From Azospirillum sp. TSO35-2 (GTDB taxonomy: Bacteria > Pseudomonadota > Alphaproteobacteria > Azospirillales > Azospirillaceae), in the NCBI RefSeq assembly GCF_003116095.1, contig NZ_LGRA01000021.1, forward strand, positions 1,491,976 through 1,555,975: DNA of 64,000 nucleotides, in the 5' to 3' direction. Shown one piece after another: positions 53,310-62,025 of the stretch. The position numbers and the translations under genes are program-made. Under the pieces are notes generated by a model, which saw nothing but the letters and a program-made list of their open reading frames with translations, made no database searches and was not told the origin of the DNA. The first letter of the stretch is position 1. The number at the start of each line of letters is the position of its first letter.

Positions 53310-53420
53310 GCCGCCGAGTCTGGCCCCGCCACCGCCGCTCCGCAAGTGGACGCACGGACGCAGCCGTCGGGGACCGCCGTCAGGGGTACCGCGGAAGCCG
53401 GGCTTGCCTGGACCGCCGGC

Positions 53421-54884
53421 CTACGCCTGCCCCTTCAGGGCCTTCAGCACCCCGGGCAGGGCGCCGGGCAGATCGTCGGAGATCAGGCCGGGGCCGACCG
53501 CGTGCCCGGCCTCGCCGTGCAGCCAGACCGCGGCGCAGGCGGCGTCGAACGCGTCCATGCCCTGGGCCAGCAGCCCCAGCACCACGCCGGCCAGCACGTC
53601 GCCGGTGCCGGCGGTGGCGAGGTCGGGCGGCGCGTTGACGTTGACCACCGCGCGTCCGTCGGGCGCGGCGACCACGCTGTCGGCGCCCTTCAGCACCACC
53701 ACCGCGCCGGAGCGCGAGGCGGCGGCGCGCACCCGCGACAGCTTGTCGCCGTCCATGCCCACCGAATCGCCGAACAGCCGGGCGAATTCACCCTCGTGCG
53801 GGGTCAGGACGCAGCGCGCGGTCAGCCGGTCGAGCAGCTCGTCGGCCGACTCGGCGAAGCTGGTCAGCGCGTCGGCGTCCAGCACGCAGGCCTTGTGGGC
53901 GTCCAGCGCCGCCAGCGTCGCCGTGCGGGTCTGCGTCCCCCGCCCCGCCCCCGGCCCGAGCAGCACCGCGTTCTTGCGCGGATCGCCGAGCAGCCGGATG
54001 AAGGCGCCGCCGTCCTCCACCGGATCGACGATCACGCTGGGACAGCCGGCGGCGTAGACCGGAAAGGCCTCCGGCGGGCAGGCGATGGTGACCAGCCCGG
54101 CCCCGGCCCGCAGCGCCGCCACCGACGCCAGCCGCGCCGCGCCCGTCATCCGCGCGCCGCCCAGGACCACCGCATGGCCGCGCGCGTATTTATGGCCGTC
54201 CAGCGCCGGCCAGGGGAAACGGTGGCGCCACAGCGCCGGCCCGTTCACCGCGGTCTGCGGCGCGATGCTGTCCAGCACGCGCTCCGGAATGCCGATGTCG
54301 GCCACCACCACCTCGCCGCACAGGGTGCGGCCGGGCAGCAGCACATGGCCCGGCTTGCGGCGGAAGACGGTGACGGTCAGCGCGGCCTGCGGCGCGGCGC
54401 CCAGCACACGGCCGCTGTCGCCGTGCAGGCCGCTCGGCACGTCGACCGCCACCACGGTGCGGCCCTCCATCGCCTCGACCACGGTGCGGGCCAGCCCGTC
54501 GAGCGGGCGGGACAGGCCGGCGCCGAACAGCGCGTCGATGACCAGGGGGTTGCCCTTGAGGATGTAGGGGTCGGCGGCCTCGATCGGGCCGGGCCAGCGG
54601 TCGGCCGCCACCGCGGCGTCGCCGGTCAGGGCGGACCGGGTGCCGAGCAGCGCGAGCCGCACCGGCCAGCCGGCCTCCAGCAGGAGCCGGGCGATGACGA
54701 AGCCGTCGCCGCCGTTGTTGCCGGGCCCGCAGAGCACGGCGGTCGGGTGCGGCGCCCAGCGTTCGCACACCGCGCGGACCACGGCGGCGCCGGCCGCCTC
54801 CATCAACGCCGGGCCGGGCACCCCGGCGGCGATGGCCAACTGGTCGGCCCGATACATCTCCGCGACGGACAGAAGCTCATCCAT
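53421..54884 (-). CDS. nnr: Bifunctional NAD(P)HX epimerase/dehydratase
   Basis: A 487-aa metabolite-repair enzyme that restores hydrated NAD(P)H. The N-terminal YjeF_N epimerase domain shows ALMEAAGAAVVRAV and CGPGNNGGDGFVIARLLLEAG. The C-terminal ribokinase-like dehydratase domain has LLGPGAGRGTQT, VLTPHEGEFARLFG, and the Gly-rich ATAGTGDVLAGVV. The start is the ATG at 54884 (MDELLSVAEMY). Confidence 0.94.
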   Translation of the reverse strand: MDELLSVAEMYRADQLAIAAGVPGPALMEAAGAAVVRAVCERWAPHPTAVLCGPGNNGGDGFVIARLLLEAGWPVRLALLGTRSALTGDAAVAADRWPGPIEAADPYILKGNPLVIDALFGAGLSRPLDGLARTVVEAMEGRTVVAVDVPSGLHGDSGRVLGAAPQAALTVTVFRRKPGHVLLPGRTLCGEVVVADIGIPERVLDSIAPQTAVNGPALWRHRFPWPALDGHKYARGHAVVLGGARMTGAARLASVAALRAGAGLVTIACPPEAFPVYAAGCPSVIVDPVEDGGAFIRLLGDPRKNAVLLGPGAGRGTQTRTATLAALDAHKACVLDADALTSFAESADELLDRLTARCVLTPHEGEFARLFGDSVGMDGDKLSRVRAAASRSGAVVVLKGADSVVAAPDGRAVVNVNAPPDLATAGTGDVLAGVVLGLLAQGMDAFDAACAAVWLHGEAGHAVGPGLISDDLPGALPGVLKALKGQA

Positions 54885-54970
54885 CCCGCACTCCCCCGGC
54901 ACACGCGACCCCGGCACACCCGCGATGCGGTCGCCCTCTTCTTATCGTCCGGATACTCCGGACGCCGGAC

Positions 54971-55013
54971 AAGCAAAAACGCCCGCAAAACGGCTTGGAA
55001 ACCGTGCGGGCGT
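54971..55013 (-). terminator. Terminator of tRNA-His
   Basis: An 8-bp outer stem (54979-54986 with 55006-55013) plus a 4-bp inner pairing, followed on the - strand by TTTTTGC. It follows the tRNA-His 3' end. Confidence 0.8.
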
Positions 55014-55051
55014 CAAACGGATCGGATCTTGCACAGCAAGAAGAAAGGGGA

Positions 55052-55128
55052 TGGGGCGATGGATGGGACTCGAACCCACGACCACTCGGACCACAACCGA
55101 GGGCTCTACCAACTGAGCTACCACCGCC
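55052..55128 (-). tRNA. tRNA-His (anticodon GTG)
   Basis: A 77-nt cloverleaf on the - strand, including an encoded extra G at position -1 (55128) opposite discriminator C73, and encoded CCA. The anticodon arm CTCGG-TTGTGGT-CCGAG carries GTG. The acceptor stem GCGGTGG pairs with CCATCGC (one wobble). Confidence 0.94.
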
Positions 55129-55294
55129 ACCGTTGGGAGCCGCGTTATGCCCCAGCTCGGGACGGCCGGTCAAGCGCCTTTTTTCCCGACACCGAAAAAA
55201 GTTCCGCCCGCCTTCCGGCCACCATCGGGGGGCGGTTTTCGGCGGCGTCCCGCCACGCCGCGGCCGCTTTGACGCTCGGATCCCTTGCGCCTTG

Positions 55295-55311
55295 TGCACA
55301 AATATTGTTCA
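55295..55311 (+). promoter_or_regulatory. NtrC-type enhancer site upstream of glnB
   Basis: The dyad TGCACAAATATTGTTCA matches the NtrC consensus (TGCAC-N7-GTGCA) in all but one position of the conserved halves. It lies about 110 nt upstream of the sigma-54 promoter element, the usual enhancer distance. This supports activation of glnBA under nitrogen limitation. Confidence 0.65.
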
Positions 55312-55406
55312 CTTCGCCGCATCTTTCGGCAGCAGCCTGCTCCATCGGACGGCATCCAACCGTCCTATGCCGAGCGTCGACGCCGCCGGACGGGATCGGC
55401 CGATTG

Positions 55407-55422
55407 TGGCACGCTCCATGCT
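55407..55422 (+). promoter_or_regulatory. Sigma-54 promoter of glnBA
   Basis: TGGCACG (55407-55413) and ATGCT (55418-55422) place the invariant GG and GC exactly 10 nt apart, the sigma-54 (RpoN) arrangement. It lies 70 nt upstream of glnB. In Azospirillum brasilense glnBA is known to have sigma-54 and sigma-70 promoters, so a second housekeeping promoter is likely but not located here. Confidence 0.8.
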
Positions 55423-55492
55423 TACTGTTGTCGCTGTCGGCAGAGCCGTGGACGGTGCCTGCCGGCGTTGGCACCTCGTACACGAGAGACCC

Positions 55493-55831
55493 ATGAAGAA
55501 GATCGAAGCCATCATCAAGCCGTTCAAGCTCGACGAAGTGAAGGAAGCCCTTCACGAGGTCGGGATCAAGGGGATCACCGTGACCGAAGCCAAGGGTTTC
55601 GGCCGCCAGAAGGGCCACACCGAGCTTTATCGCGGCGCGGAATACGTCGTGGACTTCCTGCCGAAGGTGAAGATCGAGGTGGTGATGGAGGATTCCCTGG
55701 TGGAGCGGGCGATCGAGGCGATCCAGCAGGCCGCGCACACCGGCCGCATCGGCGACGGCAAGATCTTCGTCACGCCCGTGGAAGAAGTGGTCCGCATCCG
55801 GACCGGCGAAAAGGGTGCCGACGCGATCTGA
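55493..55831 (+). CDS. glnB: Nitrogen regulatory protein PII
   Basis: A 112-aa signal protein sensing 2-oxoglutarate and ATP/ADP and controlling GS adenylylation, NtrB/NtrC and other targets. It begins MKKIEAIIKPFKLDEVKEAL. The T loop contains Tyr51 (ELYRGAEYVVDF), the uridylylation site, preserved. The ATP site VVRIRTGEKGADAI is at the C-terminus. It precedes glnA by 283 nt. Confidence 0.97.
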   Translation: MKKIEAIIKPFKLDEVKEALHEVGIKGITVTEAKGFGRQKGHTELYRGAEYVVDFLPKVKIEVVMEDSLVERAIEAIQQAAHTGRIGDGKIFVTPVEEVVRIRTGEKGADAI

Positions 55832-56114
55832 CCCGCGTCCGGAACCGGTCTTTCCAACCACCCCGGCAACCCCTCCCTCCAAGCCGCCGCCAACATGCGC
55901 CGTTTTCCCCGCCCCCTTCCGCCGGCCCCGGCCGCACCCCCCGCCGAACGGCCGATGGCCGCCTATGCGGGACGTGCGACTTTTTGGGTTGGCGCGTTGT
56001 GCGGGGAAGAAAGGCGTGAGATAACGTCCGCCGCAAGCGCCGCCCCCCGCCATCGACAGCCGACGGCGGTTTGACGCAGCGGGACCCAAACCTCTTAAGC
56101 GTGGAAAAAGAGAC

Positions 56115-57524
56115 ATGTCCGACATCAGCAAGGTCTTCGACCTGATCAAGGAACACGACGTCAAGTACGTGGACCTGCGCTTTACCGACCCGCGCGGCAA
56201 GCTGCACCACACCGCCCAGCACGTCTCGACCATCGACGAGGACGTGTTCGAGGACGGCATCATGTTCGACGGTTCCTCGATCGCCGGTTGGAAGGGCATC
56301 GAAGAGTCGGACATGATCCTGCAGCTCGACCCGACCACGGCGGTCATGGATCCGTTCGCGGCCCAGCCGACGCTGAACATCCTCTGCGACGTGTTCGATC
56401 CGGGCACCGGCCAGGCCTACGAGCGCTGCCCGCGCGGCATCGCCAAGGCCGCCGAGCGCTACACCGCCTCGGCCGGCATCGGCGACACCGTGTTCTTCGG
56501 CCCGGAAGCCGAGTTCTTCGTGTTCGACGACGTCAAGTACTCCGTCGACATGAACAAGGTGTCCTACGAGTTCGCCTCGGACGAAGGCTCCTACGCCTCG
56601 GGCAAGGACTATGAGGACGGCAACCTGGGCCACCGCCCGGGCACCAAGGGCGGCTACTTCCCGGTCGCCCCGATCGACAGCGCGAACGACCTGCGCGCCG
56701 AGATGCTGAGCGTCCTGGCCGAGATGGGCGTCCCGGTCGAGAAGCACCACCACGAGGTGGCCGCCGCCCAGCACGAGCTGGGCATCAAGTTCGACACGCT
56801 GGTCCGCACCGGCGACAACATGCAGTACTACAAGTACGTGGTGCACAACGTCGCCCACGCCTACGGCAAGACCGCGACCTTCATGCCGAAGCCGGTGTTC
56901 GGTGACAACGGTTCGGGCATGCACTGCCACCAGTCGATCTGGAAGGACGGCCAGCCGCTGTTCGCCGGCAACCAGTACGCCGACCTGTCGGAGCTGGCGC
57001 TGTACTACATCGGCGGCATCATCAAGCACGCCAAGGCGCTGAACGCCTTCACCAACCCGTCGACCAACAGCTACAAGCGCCTGGTCCCGGGCTATGAGGC
57101 CCCGGTCCTGCTGGCCTACTCGGCCCGCAACCGTTCGGCGTCCTGCCGCATCCCGTACGTCGCCTCGCCGAAGGGCAAGCGCGTCGAGGTCCGCTTCCCG
57201 GATCCGTCGGCCAACCCGTACCTAGCCTTCGCCGCCATGCTGATGGCCGGCCTGGACGGCATCCAGAACAAGATCCACCCCGGCGACGCGATGGACAAGA
57301 ACCTGTACGACCTGCCGCCGGAAGAGCTGGCCAAGGTTCCGACGGTTTGCGGCTCGCTGCGCGAGGCGCTCACCGCGCTGCGCGAGGACAACGAGTTCCT
57401 GCGCAAGGGCGACGTGTTCTCGGCCGACATGATCGACGGCTACATCGACCTCCGCACGGAAGAGATGATGGCCTTCGAGACCATGCCGCACCCGATCGAG
57501 TACAAGATGTACTACTCGGTCTGA
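56115..57524 (+). CDS. glnA: Glutamine synthetase type I
   Basis: A 469-aa dodecameric enzyme making glutamine from glutamate, ammonia and ATP. Motifs are FDGSSIAGWKGIEESDM, the metal-site FFGPEAEFFVFD, KPVFGDNGSGMHCHQSIW, and the adenylylation site NLYDLPPEEL (Tyr398 counting Met1; Tyr397 in mature numbering). The C-terminal HPIEYKMYYSV is typical. It follows glnB in the PII-GS operon, which links nitrogen sensing to assimilation. Confidence 0.98.
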   Translation: MSDISKVFDLIKEHDVKYVDLRFTDPRGKLHHTAQHVSTIDEDVFEDGIMFDGSSIAGWKGIEESDMILQLDPTTAVMDPFAAQPTLNILCDVFDPGTGQAYERCPRGIAKAAERYTASAGIGDTVFFGPEAEFFVFDDVKYSVDMNKVSYEFASDEGSYASGKDYEDGNLGHRPGTKGGYFPVAPIDSANDLRAEMLSVLAEMGVPVEKHHHEVAAAQHELGIKFDTLVRTGDNMQYYKYVVHNVAHAYGKTATFMPKPVFGDNGSGMHCHQSIWKDGQPLFAGNQYADLSELALYYIGGIIKHAKALNAFTNPSTNSYKRLVPGYEAPVLLAYSARNRSASCRIPYVASPKGKRVEVRFPDPSANPYLAFAAMLMAGLDGIQNKIHPGDAMDKNLYDLPPEELAKVPTVCGSLREALTALREDNEFLRKGDVFSADMIDGYIDLRTEEMMAFETMPHPIEYKMYYSV

Positions 57525-57541
57525 TCCAAGCCACTGATTTC

Positions 57542-57580
57542 CTGGGGTTCACGCCCGCTTCATGCGGATGTGAACCCCAG
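57542..57580 (+). other. Stem-loop just after glnA
   Basis: An 11-bp perfect stem (57542-57552 with 57570-57580) with a 17-nt loop that forms a small inner stem. No T run follows. It precedes the terminator at 57599 and may protect the glnA mRNA 3' end. Confidence 0.5.
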
Positions 57581-57598
57581 CGGTGGACCGGTCGAGTG

Positions 57599-57628
57599 GA
57601 CCCCGTCGGCTTTATCGCCGGCGGGGTC
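57599..57628 (+). terminator. Terminator of glnBA
   Basis: A 12-bp stem with one mismatch (57599-57610 with 57617-57628) and a 6-nt loop, followed by TTCTTCATT. Confidence 0.75.
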
Positions 57629-57737
57629 TTCTTCATTCCGGGAGAGCCAATACCGGGATTCGGGCCTGGAACACCTCGACGACGTGCCGGCAGGCGGCCG
57701 CCCTCCCCTCACTCCCGCCAACCATCGGCCGACCGCG

Positions 57738-59303
57738 TCACGACACCGCGATCATGGCGGACGTCACCTGCCCGGTGGCGAGGCCGGGCAGGCGGACCAC
57801 CAGCGTGGCATCGTTGCCGTAGGGAGTGGCGAGGTCGAGTCCGGTGAAGGTGGCGGTCAGCATCGGCGATGCACCTGGGACGCCGGTCAGGGTAAAACGG
57901 TCGGCGATCTGCTGCGCCGTCAGGCTGGTTCCAGTGAAGCGAAGGATGTCGGTTCCGGGTTGGAAGTCCGTGATGGTCGTCGTTCCGTTGATCATCGACT
58001 GACTCGGCACATAGTAGGCTGTCGTGCGCGGCTTCGTCATATCGAACAGGAAGACGTCCGCTCCGTCGCCACCACTCAACTGATCCGACCCGTCGGTGGC
58101 GATCAGCGTGTCGTTGCCGGCGCCGCCGAACAGCGTGTCCGCGCCGGAATAGAGCGCGGTTCCCGTCCACACGGAGGTGAGACCCCACCCCTCCGACCCC
58201 AGGACATCGTCCCCGTCATCGCCATACAGCAGCGACCCTCCGAAACCTCCGTTCAGGCTGTCGTTGCCGCCCCCACCATGCAGTTCCGTCTGTTGAGGGC
58301 GATTGCCAAAGCGAAGGTCGAGCGCGTCCGCAGCAGGGTTGATCCTGTTGTTCTGGTCATTGCCATAGACCAGCACCGTTTGCTGATCCTGCAAACCGCC
58401 GGATTGGAACACGGCATTCTCGAGATTCGCGGGCATGGAATAACTGCGGCGGTAGATGTAGGCGGTGTCGGTGCCACCGTTCGACCCCTCGCCTATCGTC
58501 ACGCCCGAGCCATAGACGTAATAGGTGTCGTCGCCGGAGCCACCGTTGAGATTGTCGCTTTGGTAGCCGTAGAGAACATCGTTGCCCGTCTCGCCGAACA
58601 GCGTGTCATCGCCGGTCCCGCCTTGCAGCGTGTCGTTGCCGGCACCGCCATTCAGCCGGTCGCCATTGTTCGGCGCGCTGTATTTGCTGGAGATGGAGTC
58701 ATTGCCGGCCAAGTCGGGCAAACTCCGCGGAAGCCGGCCCTCGCTCAGGCCAAACGCCTGCCAATGTTGGGCCGCGGTGGTGAGCCCCATCGCCACCGCA
58801 TCGGCGACGTCGGGATAGGCGGCCAAGTACCATGCCTCGTCCACGGCACCGCTGCGATCGGGCTGCGACGGTGGCGGCGCCATATAGTAGGCGATCCCCT
58901 CGTACCGCATGTTCGGCAGGTTGGCGACGACGGAGGCCCGCTCCCCGTCGCTGGCCGTGTAGAAATGCGCCCCGGTGTCCCTGTTCCAGAAACGATAAAC
59001 CGCCTGTGAGGCGCTTTCGGTCTGGGTTGAACTGGCGGCGAATCCGGCGCCTTCATAGGCATAGACATTGGAAAGATTGGCGATCACATCATCCCGCTCG
59101 GTGACGCTGGCCGTGTAGAAATGCCCCTCGGCGTCGAGCCGGCGGAACCGCCAGACGGTGGTGTTGGCCTGTACAGGATCGTCGAACGCCACCCCTTCAT
59201 ACCGCATGTTGTGAAGATTGGTGATCACCGAATCCCGTTCACCTTCACTTCCCGTGTAGAAATGTGTCCCGGTGAATGTATTAAAAAAGCGCCAGACCGG
59301 CAT
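57738..59303 (-). CDS. RTX-type calcium-binding protein with N-terminal DUF5648-like repeats
   Basis: A 521-aa protein that is probably secreted by a type I system, as it has no signal peptide. Residues 2-40, 50-88 and 102-140 are three copies of a repeat of the form VYRFxNxxTGxHFYTxSxxERxxV...YEGxxF, like the DUF5648 repeats of secreted hydrolases. Residues 154-190 (AVDEAWYLAAYPDVADAV, ending in AFGLSEGR) match another alphaproteobacterial exoprotein module. From about residue 200 there are GGAGNDTLQGGTGDDTLFG-type RTX nonapeptides, in two clusters, which bind calcium. The ATG at 59303 has GGAG 6 nt upstream and is preferred over upstream in-frame starts. Confidence 0.85.
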   Translation of the reverse strand: MPVWRFFNTFTGTHFYTGSEGERDSVITNLHNMRYEGVAFDDPVQANTTVWRFRRLDAEGHFYTASVTERDDVIANLSNVYAYEGAGFAASSTQTESASQAVYRFWNRDTGAHFYTASDGERASVVANLPNMRYEGIAYYMAPPPSQPDRSGAVDEAWYLAAYPDVADAVAMGLTTAAQHWQAFGLSEGRLPRSLPDLAGNDSISSKYSAPNNGDRLNGGAGNDTLQGGTGDDTLFGETGNDVLYGYQSDNLNGGSGDDTYYVYGSGVTIGEGSNGGTDTAYIYRRSYSMPANLENAVFQSGGLQDQQTVLVYGNDQNNRINPAADALDLRFGNRPQQTELHGGGGNDSLNGGFGGSLLYGDDGDDVLGSEGWGLTSVWTGTALYSGADTLFGGAGNDTLIATDGSDQLSGGDGADVFLFDMTKPRTTAYYVPSQSMINGTTTITDFQPGTDILRFTGTSLTAQQIADRFTLTGVPGASPMLTATFTGLDLATPYGNDATLVVRLPGLATGQVTSAMIAVS

Positions 59304-59427
59304 GATTCGCTCCAAATCCATCGTTCCGACACATCTTGAGGTCGTGGCCTGGAAATAAAAATTGCGCAATTCGGCATAGCAGACCGGCATACAGTAGAAC
59401 CGCCACGATCGGAGCGGCGGCCCCGGC

Positions 59428-59682
59428 TCAGCGACGGGTCGTCCGGTTCCATCGTGCGACGTCCGGCGGCGGACAGGCGGCGCGCTGGGCGCAGTCGGCC
59501 TTGGCGCAAGAGCAGGACGGGAACAGGCAGCCGTCGCCGTTCAGGTCGGTCGCCCGCACCGCGAGGTCATAGCGGACACCGCGCATGATGCTGGGGCCGG
59601 CGGTGCTGTGGCGCTCGTAATGCTCCACGACGAGGCGCACGCGGGTGAGCAGTTCGCGCCGTTGATCGCGTCCCGGGTCCAT
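59428..59682 (-). CDS. Small cysteine-rich protein with EF-hand-like loop, function unknown
   Basis: An 84-aa protein I do not recognise. It has a helical N-terminus (RELLTRVRLVVEHYERH), then VRATDLNGDGCLFPSCSC with an EF-hand-like D-x-N-x-D-G loop, then C...C pairs (AKADCAQRAACPP). The ATG at 59682 follows a GGGGGCGAAGG stretch. Metal binding is likely, but calcium versus other metals cannot be decided. Confidence 0.5.
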   Translation of the reverse strand: MDPGRDQRRELLTRVRLVVEHYERHSTAGPSIMRGVRYDLAVRATDLNGDGCLFPSCSCAKADCAQRAACPPPDVARWNRTTRR

Positions 59683-59855
59683 GCCTTCGCCCCCAATCGC
59701 GGTGATTGCTGCCAAACAATGGGACGTCGGAAGACCGCGTCCTGTTCCGGCATCCAAGCGCGGTACGGCGCATGGACAATCCACCCCCGGGGCCGCCGCC
59801 CAGGAATGATGTGCCGGCCCGCCTGTTGCCACGGCAGTGACCAAGACGGGAGACC

Positions 59856-60050
59856 ATGATGGATCGTGATCGGCTGCACCGCGTCGCCAAGGCATTGGGC
59901 GACGTCCGCCTCTACGAGAAGCACCACACCGGCGAGTTCATCACCATGCGCCTGCGCGACTCCCTGGCCGACAACCCCGGCTATGACGAGGACGAGGTCG
60001 ACAAAAAGCTGCTGGAGTTGGCGCGGGTTGCGTTGGAGGCGGCCGAATAG
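59856..60050 (+). CDS. Small helical protein, function unknown
   Basis: A 64-aa soluble protein (MMDRDRLHRVAKALGDVRLY, ending LLELARVALEAAE). It is mostly helical and acidic at the C-terminus. A GGGAGA site lies just upstream of the first ATG. No family is recognised. Confidence 0.55.
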   Translation: MMDRDRLHRVAKALGDVRLYEKHHTGEFITMRLRDSLADNPGYDEDEVDKKLLELARVALEAAE

Positions 60051-60126
60051 CGGGGCCGAGGGTGACGAAGCGGCGGACGGCCTGTTGGTGGGGGTGACAC
60101 CGATCCACCAGAGGGAGAGCGCCGCC

Positions 60127-60327
60127 ATGGCCAAGGAAAAGACGTCCGACCTGCCGCAGAACGACCGATCCGGCAGCGACCGCCCAGGGACCAAGCCGAT
60201 CCCGGTGAAGCCGGCGGTCGAGCCGATGAGCGACAAGGATGAAGCCCCGCCGGGCACGCCGGGAACCGGCGAGAACATCGACCCGAAGACCGGCGAGAGC
60301 TATGTGCAGGGCATCGGCGGGGCGTGA
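60127..60327 (+). CDS. Small disordered protein, function unknown
   Basis: A 66-aa Pro/Asp/Gly-rich protein (MAKEKTSDLPQNDRSGSDRP, ending TGESYVQGIGGA) without hydrophobic segments, so probably intrinsically disordered. GAGGGAGAG lies upstream of the ATG. It follows the preceding small gene by 76 nt on the same strand. Function is not known. Confidence 0.5.
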   Translation: MAKEKTSDLPQNDRSGSDRPGTKPIPVKPAVEPMSDKDEAPPGTPGTGENIDPKTGESYVQGIGGA

Positions 60328-60339
60328 TGGGTAGGCGTC

Positions 60340-60475
60340 GGCTGACGATGCCCCCTCCCTAACCTCCCCCTCTTCGAGGGAGAGGGGACTGCCGCCGCTC
60401 CGCAAACTCTACCCTCTCCTGCGAAGCGGGGGAGGGAGGGACCCGCTCGACAGAGCGGGAGGGAGGGGGCACCAA
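60340..60475. repeat. GC-rich intergenic repeat element
   Basis: A purine/pyrimidine-biased stretch with nested hairpins (for example CCCCTC with GAGGG) and the 15-mer AAGCGGGGGAGGGAG at 60424-60438 that also occurs at 25167-25181. It resembles a family of dispersed intergenic repeats and contains no gene. Confidence 0.45.
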
Positions 60476-60491
60476 CAACCACCCCCAAAAC

Positions 60492-60525
60492 AAAAAGGGC
60501 CGGTTCCTGCGAACCGGCCCTTTTT
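60492..60525 (-). terminator. Bidirectional terminator after gatA
   Basis: A perfect 10-bp stem (60497-60506 with 60511-60520) with a 4-nt loop, flanked by A5 (60492-60496) and T5 (60521-60525). On the - strand it ends gatCA and on the + strand it could stop transcription of the small genes upstream. Confidence 0.92.
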
Positions 60526-60543
60526 CTGGTCAGATCAGACGCA

Positions 60544-62025
60544 TCACGCCATGAAGGGCGGAACCGCCGTGACGTTGGCCGCCTTTTCGACGACCTGTCC
60601 GACGCGCAGCAGCGTTTCCTCGTCGAACGGCCGGCCGATCAGCTGCAGGCCGAGCGGCAGGCCGTCGGCACCGAAGCCGGCCGGGACCGACATCGCCGGC
60701 AGGCCGGCGAGGTTGATCGGAACGGTGAAGACGTCGTTCAGGTACATCTGCACCGGATCGTCCATCTTCTCGCCGATGGCGAACGGCGTGCTGGGGGCGG
60801 TCGGCGTCAGGATGACGTCGCAGCTCTTGAACGCCTCGTCGAAGTCCCACTTGATGCGCGTGCGCACCTGACGGGCCTTGTTGTAGTAGGCGTCGTAATA
60901 GCCGGCCGACAGCACATAGGTGCCGATCAGGATGCGGCGCTGCACTTCCTTGCCGAAGCCGGCGCCGCGGGTGTTCTCATACATCTCGCCGAGGCTGCCG
61001 CCCTCGACCCGCAGGCCGTAGCGCACGCCGTCGTAGCGCGCGAGGTTGGACGAGGCCTCCGCCGGGGCGATGATGTAGTAGGCGGCCAGGGCGTACTTGG
61101 TGTGCGGCAGGCTGATCTCCACCGGCTCGGCGCCGGCCTCCTTCAGCCAGGCGATGCCCTGGTCCCACAGCGCGGCGATCTCGGCCGACAGGCCCTCCAC
61201 CCGGTATTCCTTGGGAATGCCGACGCGCAGGCCACGGATGTCGCCGGTCAGCGCGGCGCGGAAGTCCGGCACCGCCATGTCGACCGAGGTCGAATCCTTC
61301 GGGTCGAAACCGCACATCGAGCGCAGCATGATCGCCGCGTCCTCGACCGTGCGGGTCATCGGCCCGGCCTGATCGAGCGAGGAGGCGTAGGCGACGATGC
61401 CCCAGCGCGAGCAGCGGCCGTAGGTCGGCTTGATGCCGACGGTGCCGGTGTAGCCGGCCGGCTGGCGGATCGACCCGCCGGTGTCGGTGCCGGTGGCGCC
61501 CAGCGCGGCGCGCGCCGCGATGACCGCGGCCGATCCGCCCGACGAACCACCGGCGACGATCTTCCGCTCCCAGGCGCCCGGCGCACCGGGGCTCCACGGG
61601 CTGACCGTCTCGCCCTGGTGGGCGGTGATGGTGGCCGAGCCCATGGCGAACTCGTCCAGGTTCACCTTGCCCAGCATGACGGCGCCGTCGCGCCACAGCT
61701 GCGAGGTGACCGTCGACTCATACTCCGGCTTGAAGCCGTCGAGGATGTGGCTGCCGGCGGTGGTCGACACGCCCTTGGTGCAGAACAGGTCCTTCACCGC
61801 GATCGGCAGGCCGTCCATCGGACCGGCCTCGCCCTTCGCCCGGCGCTCGTCGCTGGCCTTGGCCATCGACAGGGCGGCGTCCGGCGTCTCGGTGATGAAG
61901 ATGTTGAAGGGGCGCACGGCCTCGACCGCGCGCACATGCGCCTCGGCCAGTTCGACCGCGGTGAACTCCCTCGAAGCGAGGCCGTCCAGCGCCCCGGCCA
62001 TGGTGAGATGCGTGAGCGCCGTCAT
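60544..62025 (-). CDS. gatA: Glutamyl-tRNA(Gln) amidotransferase subunit A
   Basis: A 493-aa amidase subunit of GatCAB, which converts misacylated Glu-tRNA(Gln) (and Asp-tRNA(Asn)) to the correct amide form. The catalytic Lys-Ser-Ser triad is in DGLPIAVKDLF, VAGGSSGGSAA and TDTGGSIRQPA. The start is the ATG at 62025 overlapping the gatC stop (TGATG). gatB is not adjacent: a strong terminator follows. Confidence 0.97.
   Translation of the reverse strand: MTALTHLTMAGALDGLASREFTAVELAEAHVRAVEAVRPFNIFITETPDAALSMAKASDERRAKGEAGPMDGLPIAVKDLFCTKGVSTTAGSHILDGFKPEYESTVTSQLWRDGAVMLGKVNLDEFAMGSATITAHQGETVSPWSPGAPGAWERKIVAGGSSGGSAAVIAARAALGATGTDTGGSIRQPAGYTGTVGIKPTYGRCSRWGIVAYASSLDQAGPMTRTVEDAAIMLRSMCGFDPKDSTSVDMAVPDFRAALTGDIRGLRVGIPKEYRVEGLSAEIAALWDQGIAWLKEAGAEPVEISLPHTKYALAAYYIIAPAEASSNLARYDGVRYGLRVEGGSLGEMYENTRGAGFGKEVQRRILIGTYVLSAGYYDAYYNKARQVRTRIKWDFDEAFKSCDVILTPTAPSTPFAIGEKMDDPVQMYLNDVFTVPINLAGLPAMSVPAGFGADGLPLGLQLIGRPFDEETLLRVGQVVEKAANVTAVPPFMA

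Noticed and set aside
55832..56114. A separate sigma-54 promoter for glnA
   Set aside because: TGGCGCG followed by TGC has GG-GC spacing of 8 nt rather than 10, so it does not qualify.
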